64,000 nucleotides of DNA, taken from assembly GCF_000511355.1 (NCBI RefSeq), contig NC_023136.1:62001-126000 (forward strand). The letters are read 5' to 3'. The stretch is from Leisingera methylohalidivorans DSM 14336 (GTDB taxonomy: Bacteria; Pseudomonadota; Alphaproteobacteria; Rhodobacterales; Rhodobacteraceae). Positions 1 through 9,195 of this stretch are shown here, piece by piece (within the stretch, counting starts at the first letter, position 1; the number at the start of each line of letters is the position of its first letter). The position numbers and the translations under genes are program-made. The notes beneath the pieces were generated by a model. That model did no database searches. It was not told the origin of the DNA and worked only from the letters and a program-made list of their open reading frames with translations.

Positions 1-2353
1 TCGGGGTGACGCGGCCCGAAACCAGGTCTTCGCCGCAGCCCTCGACCCATTCGATCATGGCCATGCCGGGGGCCATCGGGTCCTGGGTGAAAAGGACGCC
101 GGCGTATTCCGCCTGCACCATCTCCTGCACCACGATATTGCCCTGACCGGTGCTGTCGCCCTCGCCGGAGTAGCTGGCGGCGCGTTCGGAGGAGAAGCTG
201 GCCACCACCTCGTCCAGGGCGCCGCGGATGGTCTCTGCGGTGACGTCGAGCACCGATTCAAAGACGCCGGCAAAGCTTTGGTCGGCGCCGTCCTCGTTGC
301 TGGCGGAGGAGCGCACGGCGACGGGTTTGCCGCCGGCCAGACGGAAAACCTTTGCGGCAAATGCATCTTTACGGGCATCAGACATGGCGCGGTAGTTCTG
401 GATGGCATCGGAGCGCACGATCACGCCGCCGGGCACCGGCAGGCCCGCATTCCTGAGGATCGACAGACGCAGCGCCTTGTTGCCGGCGTCCTGCAGTTCC
501 TCGGTATAGCCCATCGGGATCACGCCGCGGGGCAGTTTGGCGAGCCTGCGTTTGTGGGCGCGCAGGGACAGGGCCTCAGCCAGAGTGCGGTGCATGCCGG
601 TGACATAGGCGCGCTGGACCAGCAAGAGCGTCAGGCTGAAGCAGAGGTAGGCATTGGCGGCGCCGGACAGGGAAAACACCATGGCAAACAGCGCGGGCAT
701 GCCCAGCACCATCCACAGCAGTTTCTGCCGCCTGGTCTTGGCGACGGCCCACAACAGGTAAACGGCGGCCAGGGCACAGAACAGCACCGGCATGATGAAC
801 AGCGGGTCAGGCACGCCGAGGTCGGCCATCCACAACAGCGGAGCCTGCAGCGAGGCGCTGGCCTCCTGCGCCGCGGAAACCCCCAGCATCATCACCGGCA
901 GGAACAAAAGCGCGGTGAGGTTTTTCATCGGGGTGAGGCCCTTGCCGGTGTAGAACGCCTGCACCGCGCGCGCCTTGCGCACCGGGTCATGGGCCAGCTT
1001 TGCCTTCAGCGCTTTCAATTCGTCCGCGGTTTCATTGGTGATGATCTGATCGCGTTCGGATTTCAGCGCGACGGGCAGCACCAGGATGCGGGTCGCGATG
1101 GACAGCGCCAGGAGGCCCAGCAGGATATGGCTGCGCTCATGCACCCACAGGAGGGCGGTTGCCAGCGCCGAGATCGCCTGGTCCCAGAGACCGGTCTGCT
1201 GCTCGGCCAGCCAGTCCTGCACATGCGGTTTCGGTTTCGGTGCGACGAAATATTCCCATGGCAGAGTGTAGCGGCCGCGGAAATCAATGCCTTGCTGCGA
1301 CAGCTCCAGCCCCAGCACCTGGCTCATGAAGCAGCTGCGGCGGTCATAACAGGCGGCGATTGTCGGCTTCTCCGGATCCAGTTCCGCAATCCGTGCCATC
1401 AGGTCATCGGTGGTCATCTTGCGGATCGGGATGTTGATGGCGCCGGGCAGGTGGCCGCCCTCGAAATCGCCGGGATAGCGGGTGTCGACAATCTGCAGGT
1501 CCTCGGTGGTCAGCAGCGCCTTGAAATCATCGGTGCCGAGCAGCACATCCTTGCCCGGGTAGTCCGGAATGGCGCGCAGGTCGGACAGGGTTTTCACGTC
1601 CTTGTCGGAGAAATCGCGCCCCTCGACGATCCATTTCTCGATGCCGCCGGCGATGAAGCTGCAGTCGATGCCCATGGCGGCGAGCCTGGCGCAGGTTTCC
1701 GAGCTGCGGTTGCCGTTGTGGCAGAACAGCACGACCTTCTGGCCCGGCTGCACCGGGCGCGACTGCAGGAAGTCCGGGAAACGGATGTGGGCAGCGCCGG
1801 GCAGGGTGCCCATGGCGTTTTCGCCGGTCTCGCGGATGTCGTAGAACAGGGTGGAGCCATCCTGCAGCGCCGCCGCGGCGTCTGTGGTGCTCATCGCCAG
1901 CGGGTGGTTCTCCTGTTTGGAGAAGCTGGTCTCCTTGAGGCTGGCATCCTTGATGGCGGTGCCGTCAAACTGCGCCGGCCGGGTCAAAGTGGCCTGCAGC
2001 CTTGCCAGCTCTGCCTGAGCATGCGAGGAGTACTGCCAATAGTTTCCTGCCGCCAGCGCAATGGCCGCCAGCACGAGGGTGAAGATCAGCTTGACCGGGT
2101 AGCGGCGTGGCGAGCCGCCCGGTTTGGGGGTAAAACCCAGTTTTGCTGCAACAATTGCGCCAACACCGGAAACCATGGCAATTCCCACGGCCAGAACCTG
2201 CGATAGCGAAGACACCGAGCCGATCACCAGTTCCGGCGATGGAATAGCCAGGGCCGCAACGGGCAACGCTGAAAAAAGCGAAGTGAGCACGGTGACTTGT
2301 GCTGAGCGGCGGAAGGACCTGGCGGTCCTGGAGGGCAAGTTGGTATTCTTCAC
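1..2353 (-). CDS. Rhodanese-rhodanese-YidC-like-PEP/pyruvate-binding fusion protein (3' end outside window)
   Basis: About 784 residues are visible, read leftwards off the window edge. Hydrophobic segments lie near residues 20-40 and 68-90. A first rhodanese domain (about 140-240) has the active-site loop CHNGNRS with Cys211. A second (about 255-355) has AACYDRRSC with Cys335. Residues about 375-560 resemble YidC/Oxa1: a hydrophobic stretch before RILVLPVALKSERDQ, then a YTGKGLTPMKN-like segment and further membrane spans. From about residue 610 the sequence is the N-terminal ATP-grasp-like domain of PEP synthase/pyruvate phosphate dikinase, with VRSSASNEDGADQSFAG. The start is GTG with AGGAA about 6 nt upstream. 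It is divergent from the PhnD-like gene. Family knowledge: rhodaneses move sulfane sulfur and PPDK_N domains bind ATP and phosphorylate. The combined function is unknown. The domain calls are sound; what lies beyond the edge (perhaps the swivelling His and PEP domains) is inference. Confidence 0.8.
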   Translation of the reverse strand, partial: MKNTNLPSRTARSFRRSAQVTVLTSLFSALPVAALAIPSPELVIGSVSSLSQVLAVGIAMVSGVGAIVAAKLGFTPKPGGSPRRYPVKLIFTLVLAAIALAAGNYWQYSSHAQAELARLQATLTRPAQFDGTAIKDASLKETSFSKQENHPLAMSTTDAAAALQDGSTLFYDIRETGENAMGTLPGAAHIRFPDFLQSRPVQPGQKVVLFCHNGNRSSETCARLAAMGIDCSFIAGGIEKWIVEGRDFSDKDVKTLSDLRAIPDYPGKDVLLGTDDFKALLTTEDLQIVDTRYPGDFEGGHLPGAINIPIRKMTTDDLMARIAELDPEKPTIAACYDRRSCFMSQVLGLELSQQGIDFRGRYTLPWEYFVAPKPKPHVQDWLAEQQTGLWDQAISALATALLWVHERSHILLGLLALSIATRILVLPVALKSERDQIITNETADELKALKAKLAHDPVRKARAVQAFYTGKGLTPMKNLTALLFLPVMMLGVSAAQEASASLQAPLLWMADLGVPDPLFIMPVLFCALAAVYLLWAVAKTRRQKLLWMVLGMPALFAMVFSLSGAANAYLCFSLTLLLVQRAYVTGMHRTLAEALSLRAHKRRLAKLPRGVIPMGYTEELQDAGNKALRLSILRNAGLPVPGGVIVRSDAIQNYRAMSDARKDAFAAKVFRLAGGKPVAVRSSASNEDGADQSFAGVFESVLDVTAETIRGALDEVVASFSSERAASYSGEGDSTGQGNIVVQEMVQAEYAGVLFTQDPMAPGMAMIEWVEGCGEDLVSGRVTP

Positions 2354-2586
2354 GGCAGTTCCTGTTGCACCTGTTGAGACTGATCTTCTGACATTATGGC
2401 GAATTTGCCTAAAAGATTACGAATATCTTACTGAAGAGTTAATATAGCGGGCGCAAAATAAAGGAACCGTAAAATTTTTCGGAGAATGCGAGGTGCGTTA
2501 ATATTGCGTTCTTAACCATGTGCTATGTAACCAAGTATGGCGGCCCGCCTGCGGTGCCAGCCGATCGCAGTCAGGAGGCTAGAATC
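2354..2586. promoter_or_regulatory. Divergent intergenic promoter region
   Basis: AT-rich spacer between the fusion gene and the PhnD-like gene, clearly poorer in GC than the flanking coding DNA, with TTAATAT twice (near 2439 and 2498). It must carry both promoters. I cannot assign -35/-10 boxes with confidence. A 14-codon ATG ORF (2350-2394, minus strand) ends in a TGA that overlaps the GTG start of the fusion gene. Confidence 0.4.
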
Positions 2587-3483
2587 GTGACACTTTTTAA
2601 GTGTAGCGTTGATATAGTTAGGCTTTTCACGAGGCGCCTGCGGGAGGCGGCCCCCGGGGCTGCGCTGGCCGTTGGACTTGCAGCCCTGCTGCCCGGCACC
2701 GGCCAGGCCGGGATCGAATTGGTGTTCGGCACCTATGCGGCCGATAAACCAACCGCAACGGTCAAAAAGTACCAGCCTTTCCTGTCTTTCCTGTCCGGCC
2801 GGTTGAGCGATGAACTGGGGGAGCCGGTTTCCATCCGGCTGAAGATCGCCAAGGAGTATGGCGAAAGCATCCGCCAGCTGGCTGGCGGCGAGGTGGATTT
2901 TGCCCGTTTCGGCCCGGCGTCCTATGTGCATGTGATGATGGAAAATCCGGAGATCCGGATTATCGCGATGGAATCCAAGAACGGCCGAAAGCGGTTCAAG
3001 GGGGTGATCGTGGTGCATAAGGACAGCAGCCTGCAGTCGGTTGAGGAACTGGCCGGGCTGAGCTTTGCCTTTGGCGATGAACTGTCGACGATCGGCCGCT
3101 ACCTGGCGCAGGAACACCTGCTGGAGGCCGGTATCAGCGGCGCCGACCTGCATGATTTCGCCTATCTCGGCCGCCACGACCTGGTCGGAGAGGCGGTCGG
3201 CGCCGGCAAGTATACCGCGGGCGCGCTGAAGGAAAGCACGTTCAAGAAACTGGTCGCCAAGGGCGTGCCGATCCGGGTGCTGGCCTCGTTTGACAATGTG
3301 ACCAAACCCTGGCTGGCGTCGCCGGATATGCCGGACAGCGTGCTGGAGGCGATGCGCAAGGTGATGCTGTCCTCGGACAACGAGGAAATCGTGCGCCGGA
3401 TATCAAAAAACGGCTTTTTGCTGGGAGCAGATGCCGACTATGACATCATCCGCCGGGCGATGGAGCGCAGCCTGGCATTCTGA
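2587..3483 (+). CDS. PhnD-like periplasmic phosphate/phosphonate-binding protein
   Basis: 298 residues from a GTG start preceded by AGGAGG (2573-2578) at 8 nt spacing. An earlier in-frame ATG at 2518 has no such site. An N-terminal basic/hydrophobic segment ending GTGQA looks like a signal peptide, so export is expected. The mature part has the layout of PhnD/phosphate-binding type 2 proteins: [12 protein letters not shown] near the mature N-terminus, [14 protein letters not shown] in the first lobe, and [16 protein letters not shown] after the hinge. There is no permease or ATPase beside it. Instead it lies 17 bp upstream of a hybrid histidine kinase in the same direction. I infer that it presents a ligand to that kinase rather than feeding an importer. 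The true ligand is unknown; phosphonate-like binding is only the family default. Confidence 0.8.
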   Translation: MTLFKCSVDIVRLFTRRLREAAPGAALAVGLAALLPGTGQAGIELVFGTYAADKPTATVKKYQPFLSFLSGRLSDELGEPVSIRLKIAKEYGESIRQLAGGEVDFARFGPASYVHVMMENPEIRIIAMESKNGRKRFKGVIVVHKDSSLQSVEELAGLSFAFGDELSTIGRYLAQEHLLEAGISGADLHDFAYLGRHDLVGEAVGAGKYTAGALKESTFKKLVAKGVPIRVLASFDNVTKPWLASPDMPDSVLEAMRKVMLSSDNEEIVRRISKNGFLLGADADYDIIRRAMERSLAF

Positions 3484-3500
3484 GGTGCCGCAGTAGAGAT

Positions 3501-5783
3501 ATGAAACGTACAGGCATACTATTTCAGATCGTGTTGTCGCTGCTGCTGGCCGCGTCGGCCGTTGGATTGGCGGTCGGCCATCTGGCCAAGCGCCAGGAGG
3601 TGCAGCGGCTTGAGGAGCAGCTTGCCGAGCAGGCTGACCTGACGGTTTCACTGCTCAGCGGGCTGATGCTGGAATCGATCATCGTCGAGGATGTTCCGGT
3701 ACTGGAGACCGGGCTGATCGAGGCCGTCAACCGTAACCCGAAGATTGTATCGATCCAGATCCGCAGCCCGTCGGGCAGGCTGCTGGCCGCGGCCAATGCG
3801 CCGGCCGTGCCGCCGCCGGATCATCATGTGATCTATGAGCGGCCGATTGAGCTGGAAGGCGCCTCCTTCGGCACCATGATGGTGGAGTGGTCGACCCGCG
3901 ACGGTGAAGCGCTGGTGGCGGCCAAGGTGCGTCAGATCATCATCTGGACCGTTGTGCCGGTGCTGGCTCTGTCGCTTCTGGTGCTGTTGCTGGTGCATGT
4001 TCTGGCGCTGCGGCCGTTGCAGATGATCCACAACCGGATGTCTGATGCCCTTGCCGGGCTGCGCAGCCCGCTGCGGCCGCTGCCCTGGTTCGCATCCCGG
4101 GAATTCCGGGCGCTGGATTTTTCGGTCGGCGTGCTGGAAGACGCATTCGCCGAGCGCGACGAGCGCGAATACGCTATGGAGCAGGCGCGCGAAGCGGCAG
4201 ATATTGCGAACCGCGCCAAGTCGGAATTCCTTGCCAATATGAGCCATGAGATCCGCACCCCGATGAATGGGGTGATCGGCATGGCGGAGCTGCTGCAGGA
4301 CACCGCTCTGGACGAGGACCAGCGGATGTATGCGGAGACCATTTCGAAATCCGGCACCGCGCTGCTGACGATTATCAACGACATCCTGAACTTCTCCAAG
4401 ATCGAGGCCGGCAAGGTCGAGCTTAACCTTGCGCCGTTCAATTTGCAGACAGCGCTGGAGGATGTGGTCACCTTGCTGTCGCCCAAGGCGGCGGAAAAAG
4501 GGGTCGAGATCACCCTGCGGTACGACCCCGCGCTGCCGGAAATCTTTGTGGGCGATGCCGGCCGGATCCGCCAGGTGATCACCAATGTCGCCGGCAATGC
4601 GGTCAAGTTCACCCGCAAGGGCTATGTCTATATCGACTTGACCGGCCGCGCGCAGGACGGCCGCCATTTGCTGACGCTGCAGGTCACCGATACCGGAATC
4701 GGCATTGAGCCGGACCGGACCGGAGATATCTTCCGTGCCTTCGAGCAGGCTGACAATGCCGCCAGCCGCAATTTCGAGGGCACCGGCCTGGGGCTGGCAA
4801 TTTCGGCGCGGCTGCTGACGCTGATGGGCGGCTCGGTGCGGGTGCGGTCGGAGCTGGGCGAGGGGTCTGTGTTCACCATCGAGTTGCCGCTGCAGGCGGG
4901 CGGCCATGTTGCCCCGGCTCGGGCGGGCAGCCCGCTCAGCTTGGCCGGACTCCACGGCTTGCTGGTGGATGACCTGGAATTGAACCGGGTGATGCTGTCC
5001 GAACGTCTGAGCTCCTGGGGGGTGGCCTGCACCCTGGCCGGCTCGGCGCATGAGGGGCTGGAGATTCTGTCGGATGCGCAGCTGGACGGGCGCCGGTTTG
5101 ATTTCATCATTCTAGACTACCAGATGCCGGCGATGGACGGGCAGGAACTGGCAGCCCGGATCCGCGCTATGCCGGGTTTTGAAACGGTGCCGCTGATTGT
5201 GCTGTCCTCGGTGGAACATGCGCTGACCCGGTCGGATTGCGAGGCGATCGGGAATTGCGAGTTTGCGCTGAAACCTGTGCGGGCAGTGCAGCTGCAGCAG
5301 GTGATTACCCGGGTGCTGAACGTTCAGGGCGAAAAGCCGGCTGCTGTTGCCAGCGGCGGGGGCATGGAGGCGCCGCAAGTCCGGCGGGTGAATGTCCTGC
5401 TGGCCGAGGACAACCGCACCAACCAGCTGGTGGTTACCAAAATGCTGAAAAATACGCCGCTGAAGATCAGCGTTGCCAAAAACGGTGTGGAGGCTGTTGC
5501 GCAGTTCCAGGCAGAGCGGCCCGATATTGTTCTGATGGATATGATGATGCCGGAGATGGACGGGCTGGAGGCCACCGCCGAGATGCGCCGGATCGAGGCG
5601 GAGACTGGCTGCGGAAGATGTCCGATTGTGGCGCTGACTGCCAATGCGCTGCAGACCCACCGGGAAAAATGCCTGGCGGCTGGGATGGATGATTTCCTCA
5701 GCAAGCCGATCAACAAGAAGGCGCTGATCGAAGCGGTCAGCAAGTGGACCTGCGATGATGACCTGCAGCGCACCGGCAGCTGA
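3501..5783 (+). CDS. Hybrid sensor histidine kinase with two receiver domains
   Basis: 760 residues. A TM helix at about 5-27 and another at about 146-170 enclose a periplasmic sensor segment of about 115 residues. A linker and coiled coil (about 205-240) lead to HisKA with the H-box SHEIRTPMN (His249). The ATPase domain shows the N-box NVAGNAVKF, the G1 box DTGIGIEPD and the G2 box GTGLGLAIS. Two receiver domains follow, with phospho-acceptor candidates Asp539 ([11 protein letters not shown]) and Asp680 ([11 protein letters not shown]). There is no Hpt domain, so a separate phosphotransfer protein is expected. It is probably cotranscribed with the upstream PhnD-like protein, a layout like TorT/TorS-type periplasmic-protein sensing. 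The stimulus is not deducible, and no response regulator with a DNA-binding domain lies nearby. Confidence 0.9.
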   Translation: MKRTGILFQIVLSLLLAASAVGLAVGHLAKRQEVQRLEEQLAEQADLTVSLLSGLMLESIIVEDVPVLETGLIEAVNRNPKIVSIQIRSPSGRLLAAANAPAVPPPDHHVIYERPIELEGASFGTMMVEWSTRDGEALVAAKVRQIIIWTVVPVLALSLLVLLLVHVLALRPLQMIHNRMSDALAGLRSPLRPLPWFASREFRALDFSVGVLEDAFAERDEREYAMEQAREAADIANRAKSEFLANMSHEIRTPMNGVIGMAELLQDTALDEDQRMYAETISKSGTALLTIINDILNFSKIEAGKVELNLAPFNLQTALEDVVTLLSPKAAEKGVEITLRYDPALPEIFVGDAGRIRQVITNVAGNAVKFTRKGYVYIDLTGRAQDGRHLLTLQVTDTGIGIEPDRTGDIFRAFEQADNAASRNFEGTGLGLAISARLLTLMGGSVRVRSELGEGSVFTIELPLQAGGHVAPARAGSPLSLAGLHGLLVDDLELNRVMLSERLSSWGVACTLAGSAHEGLEILSDAQLDGRRFDFIILDYQMPAMDGQELAARIRAMPGFETVPLIVLSSVEHALTRSDCEAIGNCEFALKPVRAVQLQQVITRVLNVQGEKPAAVASGGGMEAPQVRRVNVLLAEDNRTNQLVVTKMLKNTPLKISVAKNGVEAVAQFQAERPDIVLMDMMMPEMDGLEATAEMRRIEAETGCGRCPIVALTANALQTHREKCLAAGMDDFLSKPINKKALIEAVSKWTCDDDLQRTGS

Positions 5784-5906
5784 GGCGGCGCATACACAGG
5801 CCGGCCAAGGGGATGCCGGCAGGCAGAGACAGGCCCGGTGTCAGGCCTGCTGCCCGGACCGGGGCCCTTTCCTGTCACTCGCGGCAGGGATGCGGTAGGG
5901 CAGCGG

Positions 5907-6713
5907 TCAGCCGCGGTGCCGCTGCAGCACCAGGCCGGCGAGGCTGGAGGCGGCAAAAAGCGCGGCTGCCAGGCAAACGATGCTGGGGCCGGCCGGGGTG
6001 TCGAACACAAAAGCCAGCTGCAGCCCCCCCGATGCCGCCAGCATTCCCAGCAGCGCGGCAATCACCGCCATCCGTTCCGGCGTGACCGCAAAGGGGCGGG
6101 CGGCTGCCGCCGGGATCAGCAGCATGGCGGCGATCAGCAGCACCCCGACCACCTTGATGGCAACCGCCACCACCAGCGCCAAAGCCAGCGTCAGCACCAT
6201 CTGTTCGCGCCGGGGATCAATGCCTGCCGCATGGGCCAGATCCGGGTTCAAAGTGGCCGTCAGCAGCGCGGACCAGCGCCACCAGAGCAGTGCCAGCACC
6301 AGCAGCGCGCCGCCCCAGATCACCGCCAGATCACCGCGGCCCACTGCCAGGATATCGCCAAAGAGATAGGCCATCAGATCAATCCGAACGCCCTGCAGGA
6401 AAGACACTGCGACCAGGCCGAAGGCCAGCGAGGAATGGGCAAGAACCCCCAGCAGCGTATCCATTGCATAGCCGCGCCCTGCAAGCGCCGAGACAGTGGT
6501 GGCCATGGCCAGCGCGGTAGCCAGCACACCGGCAAAGACCGAGACATCAAAGCTGAGCGCCAGCGCCACGCCCAGGATTGACGCATGCGCAGTGGCATCG
6601 CCGAAATAGGCCATCCGCCGCCAAACCACAAAACAGCCCAATGGTGCCGCGGCCAGGGCCACGCCGATGCCGGCCAGGGCGGCGCGGATCAGGAAATCGT
6701 CAAGCAGGATCAT
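5907..6713 (-). CDS. znuB: Zinc ABC transporter permease ZnuB
   Basis: 268 residues of mostly hydrophobic sequence with the ABC-3 family pattern, for example VWRRMAYFGDATAHASILGVAL near the N-terminus and GVLLIAAMLLIPAAAA near the C-terminus. It forms the membrane channel for Zn2+ import together with ZnuC (ATPase) and ZnuA (periplasmic binder). I chose the ATG at 6713 because it overlaps the znuC stop as ATGA, giving translational coupling. An upstream in-frame start would add 11 residues overlapping znuC. It is the last gene of zur-znuC-znuB and convergent with the histidine kinase, 123 bp away. Family assignment is firm; zinc rather than manganese follows from the Zur and ZnuA context. Confidence 0.93.
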   Translation of the reverse strand: MILLDDFLIRAALAGIGVALAAAPLGCFVVWRRMAYFGDATAHASILGVALALSFDVSVFAGVLATALAMATTVSALAGRGYAMDTLLGVLAHSSLAFGLVAVSFLQGVRIDLMAYLFGDILAVGRGDLAVIWGGALLVLALLWWRWSALLTATLNPDLAHAAGIDPRREQMVLTLALALVVAVAIKVVGVLLIAAMLLIPAAAARPFAVTPERMAVIAALLGMLAASGGLQLAFVFDTPAGPSIVCLAAALFAASSLAGLVLQRHRG

Positions 6714-7459
6714 TCCGCTGCCTCGTGATGGTTGCCATGCGTGCAATCATGATCATGGCTGTGATTGTGTTCATGCCGGTAAAGCGCCAGCGCACCCTGG
6801 GTGCCGGTGCCGAACAGGGCGCGGTATTCGGGCGCGGAGGCGACATGTTCCGGCGCCCCTTCGCAACAGACATGGCCGTTCAGGCAGACCACCCGGTCCG
6901 AGGCCGCCATCACCACATGCAGCTCGTGGCTGACCATCAGCACAGCACAGCCAAGCTCCTGCCGGACCTTCTCGATGCGCTGGTAAAAGGCGGCGGACCC
7001 GGGCTGGTCCAGGCCTTGGGTGGCTTCATCGAGGATCAGCAGCTGCGGATTGTTCAGGAGCGCGCGCGCCAAGAGAACCCGCTGAAACTGGCCGCCGGAG
7101 AGACCGGACATCTGACGGGAGGCCAGATCGCCGGCGCCGGCCTGCTCCAATGCCTCGGAGGCGCGGCTATCGGAAACCCGTTCCGGCAGGCTGAGAAAGC
7201 GGCGCACGGTCAGCGGCAGGGTGGGGTCGATATGCAGTTTCTGCGGCACATAGCCGATGCGCAGGCCGCGTGCGCGGTTGACGGCACCGCCTGTGGGTTT
7301 CAGCGCGCCGATCACGCTGCGCAGCAGGGTGGATTTACCGGACCCGTTGGGGCCGACCACGGTGACAATCTCGCCGGGTTCAATCACCAGATTCACACCG
7401 GACAGCACTGTTTTGCCGCCATAGGCGACAGTCAGATGCTCGAGAGAAATCAAGTTCAT
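6710..7459 (-). CDS. znuC: Zinc ABC transporter ATP-binding protein ZnuC
   Basis: 249 residues. Walker A GPNGSGKST, signature LSGGQFQRV and Walker B LLILDEATQG with the switch His in MVSHELHVV are all present, so the ATPase should be active. The short C-terminal tail is rich in His (YRHEHNHSHDHDCTHGNHH), which suggests local zinc binding. The ATG at 7459 overlaps the zur stop as ATGA, and its own stop overlaps znuB in the same way, so zur-znuC-znuB is a tightly coupled operon. It energises Zn2+ import on the cytoplasmic side of the membrane. Confidence 0.94.
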   Translation of the reverse strand: MNLISLEHLTVAYGGKTVLSGVNLVIEPGEIVTVVGPNGSGKSTLLRSVIGALKPTGGAVNRARGLRIGYVPQKLHIDPTLPLTVRRFLSLPERVSDSRASEALEQAGAGDLASRQMSGLSGGQFQRVLLARALLNNPQLLILDEATQGLDQPGSAAFYQRIEKVRQELGCAVLMVSHELHVVMAASDRVVCLNGHVCCEGAPEHVASAPEYRALFGTGTQGALALYRHEHNHSHDHDCTHGNHHEAAE

Positions 7460-7938
7460 GCGGCGCCTGCCTGCTGGCATTTGGGGCACAGGCCCTCGGC
7501 CTCGATCACGGCGCGTTCGATGACAAATCCCGCGTCGCGGGCGGCCTGGCCGAGCTGGCCCTGAGTAGGCTCGCGCTGGGATTCAGCCACCGCATCGCAG
7601 GCGCGGCAGATCAGGAAGACCGGCGCGTGATGCTCGCCCGGATGGGTGCAGGCGATGAAGGCGTTCAGGCGTTCGATCTTATGGGCAAAGCCGTTTTTCA
7701 CCAGGAAATCCAACGCCCGGTAGGCAACCGGGGGCTGTGAACCCAGGCCTTCTTCGCGCAGGCGGTCGAGGATTTCATATGCCCCGAGCGCGCGGTGTTC
7801 CTGCAGCAGGATCTCCAGCACCCGGCGGCGCACGGGCGTGAATTGCAGCCCGGCCCTGCGGCACTGAGTGTCCACCGCTGCGATGCAATCGTGAATGCAG
7901 CTGCTGTGGTCATGCGGTTCAAAACCGATGGTGTCCAT
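7456..7938 (-). CDS. zur: Zinc uptake regulator Zur (Fur family)
   Basis: 160 residues, the usual length for the family. An N-terminal winged helix (LQFTPVRRRVLEILLQEH, then the recognition region PPVAYRALDFLVKNGFAHK) is followed by a dimerisation domain with two Cys pairs, CRAC and CPKC, typical of the structural zinc site. The His-rich HDHSSCIHDC near the start is also typical of Zur rather than Fur. With Zn2+ bound it should repress znuCB and the divergent znuA. It is the first gene of its operon and so probably controls itself through the intergenic sites described next to it. Confidence 0.92.
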   Translation of the reverse strand: MDTIGFEPHDHSSCIHDCIAAVDTQCRRAGLQFTPVRRRVLEILLQEHRALGAYEILDRLREEGLGSQPPVAYRALDFLVKNGFAHKIERLNAFIACTHPGEHHAPVFLICRACDAVAESQREPTQGQLGQAARDAGFVIERAVIEAEGLCPKCQQAGAA

Positions 7939-7975
7939 TGCGGGGGTCCTTTGGACGGAGGCTGATTTGGCTCTT

Positions 7976-8026
7976 GATATGTTATGTTATGACGTTTATC
8001 AACCGCGTGATGTTATAAAGTTACAT
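7976..8026. promoter_or_regulatory. Two candidate Zur operators between zur and znuA
   Basis: The zur-znuA spacer holds two imperfect dyads of the ATGTTATA type known for Zur boxes: ATGTTATGTTATGACGT (about 7979-7995) and ATGTTATAAAGTTACAT (8010-8026). The second pairs 6 of 8 bases across its centre and lies just upstream of the znuA ribosome site. Placement between two zinc-responsive transcription units supports a shared operator region. Binding is inferred, not shown. Confidence 0.5.
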
Positions 8027-8035
8027 GAGGCGGAA

Positions 8036-9187
8036 ATGCAAAAATCCAGCATGTGGAAAAACGGTGCGGCGGTTGTGGCCTTGCTGGCCGGGGCCGGGAC
8101 GGGGGCTGCCTGGGCGGAGGTGCCGCGAGTGGCGGCGGATATCACGCCGGTGCACGGGCTGGTTGCGCGGGTGATGCAGGGCCTGGGCGCGCCTGACCTT
8201 GTGGTGCCGCCGGGGGCCTCGCCGCATGGCTATTCGATGCGCCCCTCGGAAGCGCGGGCATTGGATCAGGCGGATGTGGTGTTCTGGCTGGGAGAGCCGC
8301 TGACCCCCTGGCTGGAAGGCCCGTTGGAGAAGCTGGCCGGGGACGCGCACCGGGTCGAGCTGCTGCAGGCAGAGGGCACCACGGTGCTGGCCTTCCGCGA
8401 AGGGGCGCGGTTTGAGGCGCATGCGCATGAGGACGCGCATGGGGAGCACGGCGGCCACGCGGATCCCGAGGGCCGCGGAGATCAGGACGGTCATCGGGAA
8501 GAAGGCCACGAAGATCATGCGGATCACGAAGCGCATGCCGGCGGCGAAGGCGGTGACGGTCACGAAGGCCATGATCATCAAGAGCATGGGGAAGCAGGCC
8601 ACGATGATCACCACGATGATCACCATGACGAGCACGAGGACCATGAGGCTCACGCTGCGGCCCATGGGCATGAGCACCATGGGGCCGATCCGCATGCCTG
8701 GCTGCTGCCGGCAAATGCGCAGGTGTGGCTGGACGTGATCGCAGCAGAGCTGTCAGAACACGATCCGGATAATGCAGCCGCCTACAAGGCCAACGCAGAG
8801 GCAGGCAAACAGGAGATTGCGGATGCTGCCGCCAGTATCTCGGCTGTTCTGGAGCCGTTCCAGGCCCGGCAGTTCATCGTGTTCCATGATGCCTATCAGT
8901 ATTTCGAGCAGGGCTTTGGCCTGCAGGCGGCAGGGGCGATCTCGCTGAGCGACGCCAGCACGCCAAGCCCGGCCCGGATTGCCGAAGTGCGCGATGCGGT
9001 GGCGGAGCTGGAAGTGTCCTGCGTGTTCTCGGAGCCGCAGTTCAATCCCGGCCTGGCGGCCACCGTGCTGGATGGCACCGGGGCAGGCACTGCTGTGCTG
9101 GATCCGCTGGGGGCCGGGCTGGAGCCGGGACCGCAGTTTTATCCGGCGCTGCTGCAGAGCCTCGGCGCTGCGATTGCCGGCTGTTAA
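8036..9187 (+). CDS. znuA: Zinc ABC transporter substrate-binding protein ZnuA, long His-rich loop
   Basis: 383 residues from the ATG at 8036, which has GAGG just upstream; longer in-frame starts run through the operator region and are rejected. Residues 1-25 look like a signal peptide ending GAAWA. Cluster 9 (ZnuA/TroA) features include the first ligand region DITPVHGLVARV, the GADPHAW motif, and FHDAYQYFEQ in the second lobe. Between about residues 125 and 218 lies a loop of roughly 90 residues made mostly of His, Asp, Glu and Gly, much longer than the 20-30 residues common in ZnuA. It should collect Zn2+ in the periplasm and hand it to ZnuB. It is divergent from zur, and a hairpin terminator follows its stop. 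Confidence 0.94.
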   Translation: MQKSSMWKNGAAVVALLAGAGTGAAWAEVPRVAADITPVHGLVARVMQGLGAPDLVVPPGASPHGYSMRPSEARALDQADVVFWLGEPLTPWLEGPLEKLAGDAHRVELLQAEGTTVLAFREGARFEAHAHEDAHGEHGGHADPEGRGDQDGHREEGHEDHADHEAHAGGEGGDGHEGHDHQEHGEAGHDDHHDDHHDEHEDHEAHAAAHGHEHHGADPHAWLLPANAQVWLDVIAAELSEHDPDNAAAYKANAEAGKQEIADAAASISAVLEPFQARQFIVFHDAYQYFEQGFGLQAAGAISLSDASTPSPARIAEVRDAVAELEVSCVFSEPQFNPGLAATVLDGTGAGTAVLDPLGAGLEPGPQFYPALLQSLGAAIAGC

Positions 9188-9195
9188 AACGCGGA

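Noticed and set aside
278..2206. 642-codon open frame on the plus strand
   Set aside because: It is antisense to the rhodanese/YidC/PPDK fusion, His/Gln/Arg-rich with no motif, and has no ribosome site. The minus-strand frame shows clear domains.
3648..5051. 467-codon open frame on the minus strand
   Set aside because: Antisense to the histidine kinase; composition is that of a reverse-strand frame in GC-rich DNA.
6578..7564. 328-codon open frame on the plus strand
   Set aside because: Antisense to znuC and zur, whose ABC and Fur motifs are unambiguous.
8021..8695. 224-codon open frame on the minus strand rich in Met, Val and Ile
   Set aside because: Its pattern is only the complement of the His/Asp-rich codons of the znuA loop.
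8400..8700. Tandem GAT/CAT-rich repeats considered as a possible CRISPR or minisatellite
   Set aside because: No fixed repeat-spacer unit; it is the coding sequence of the ZnuA metal loop.
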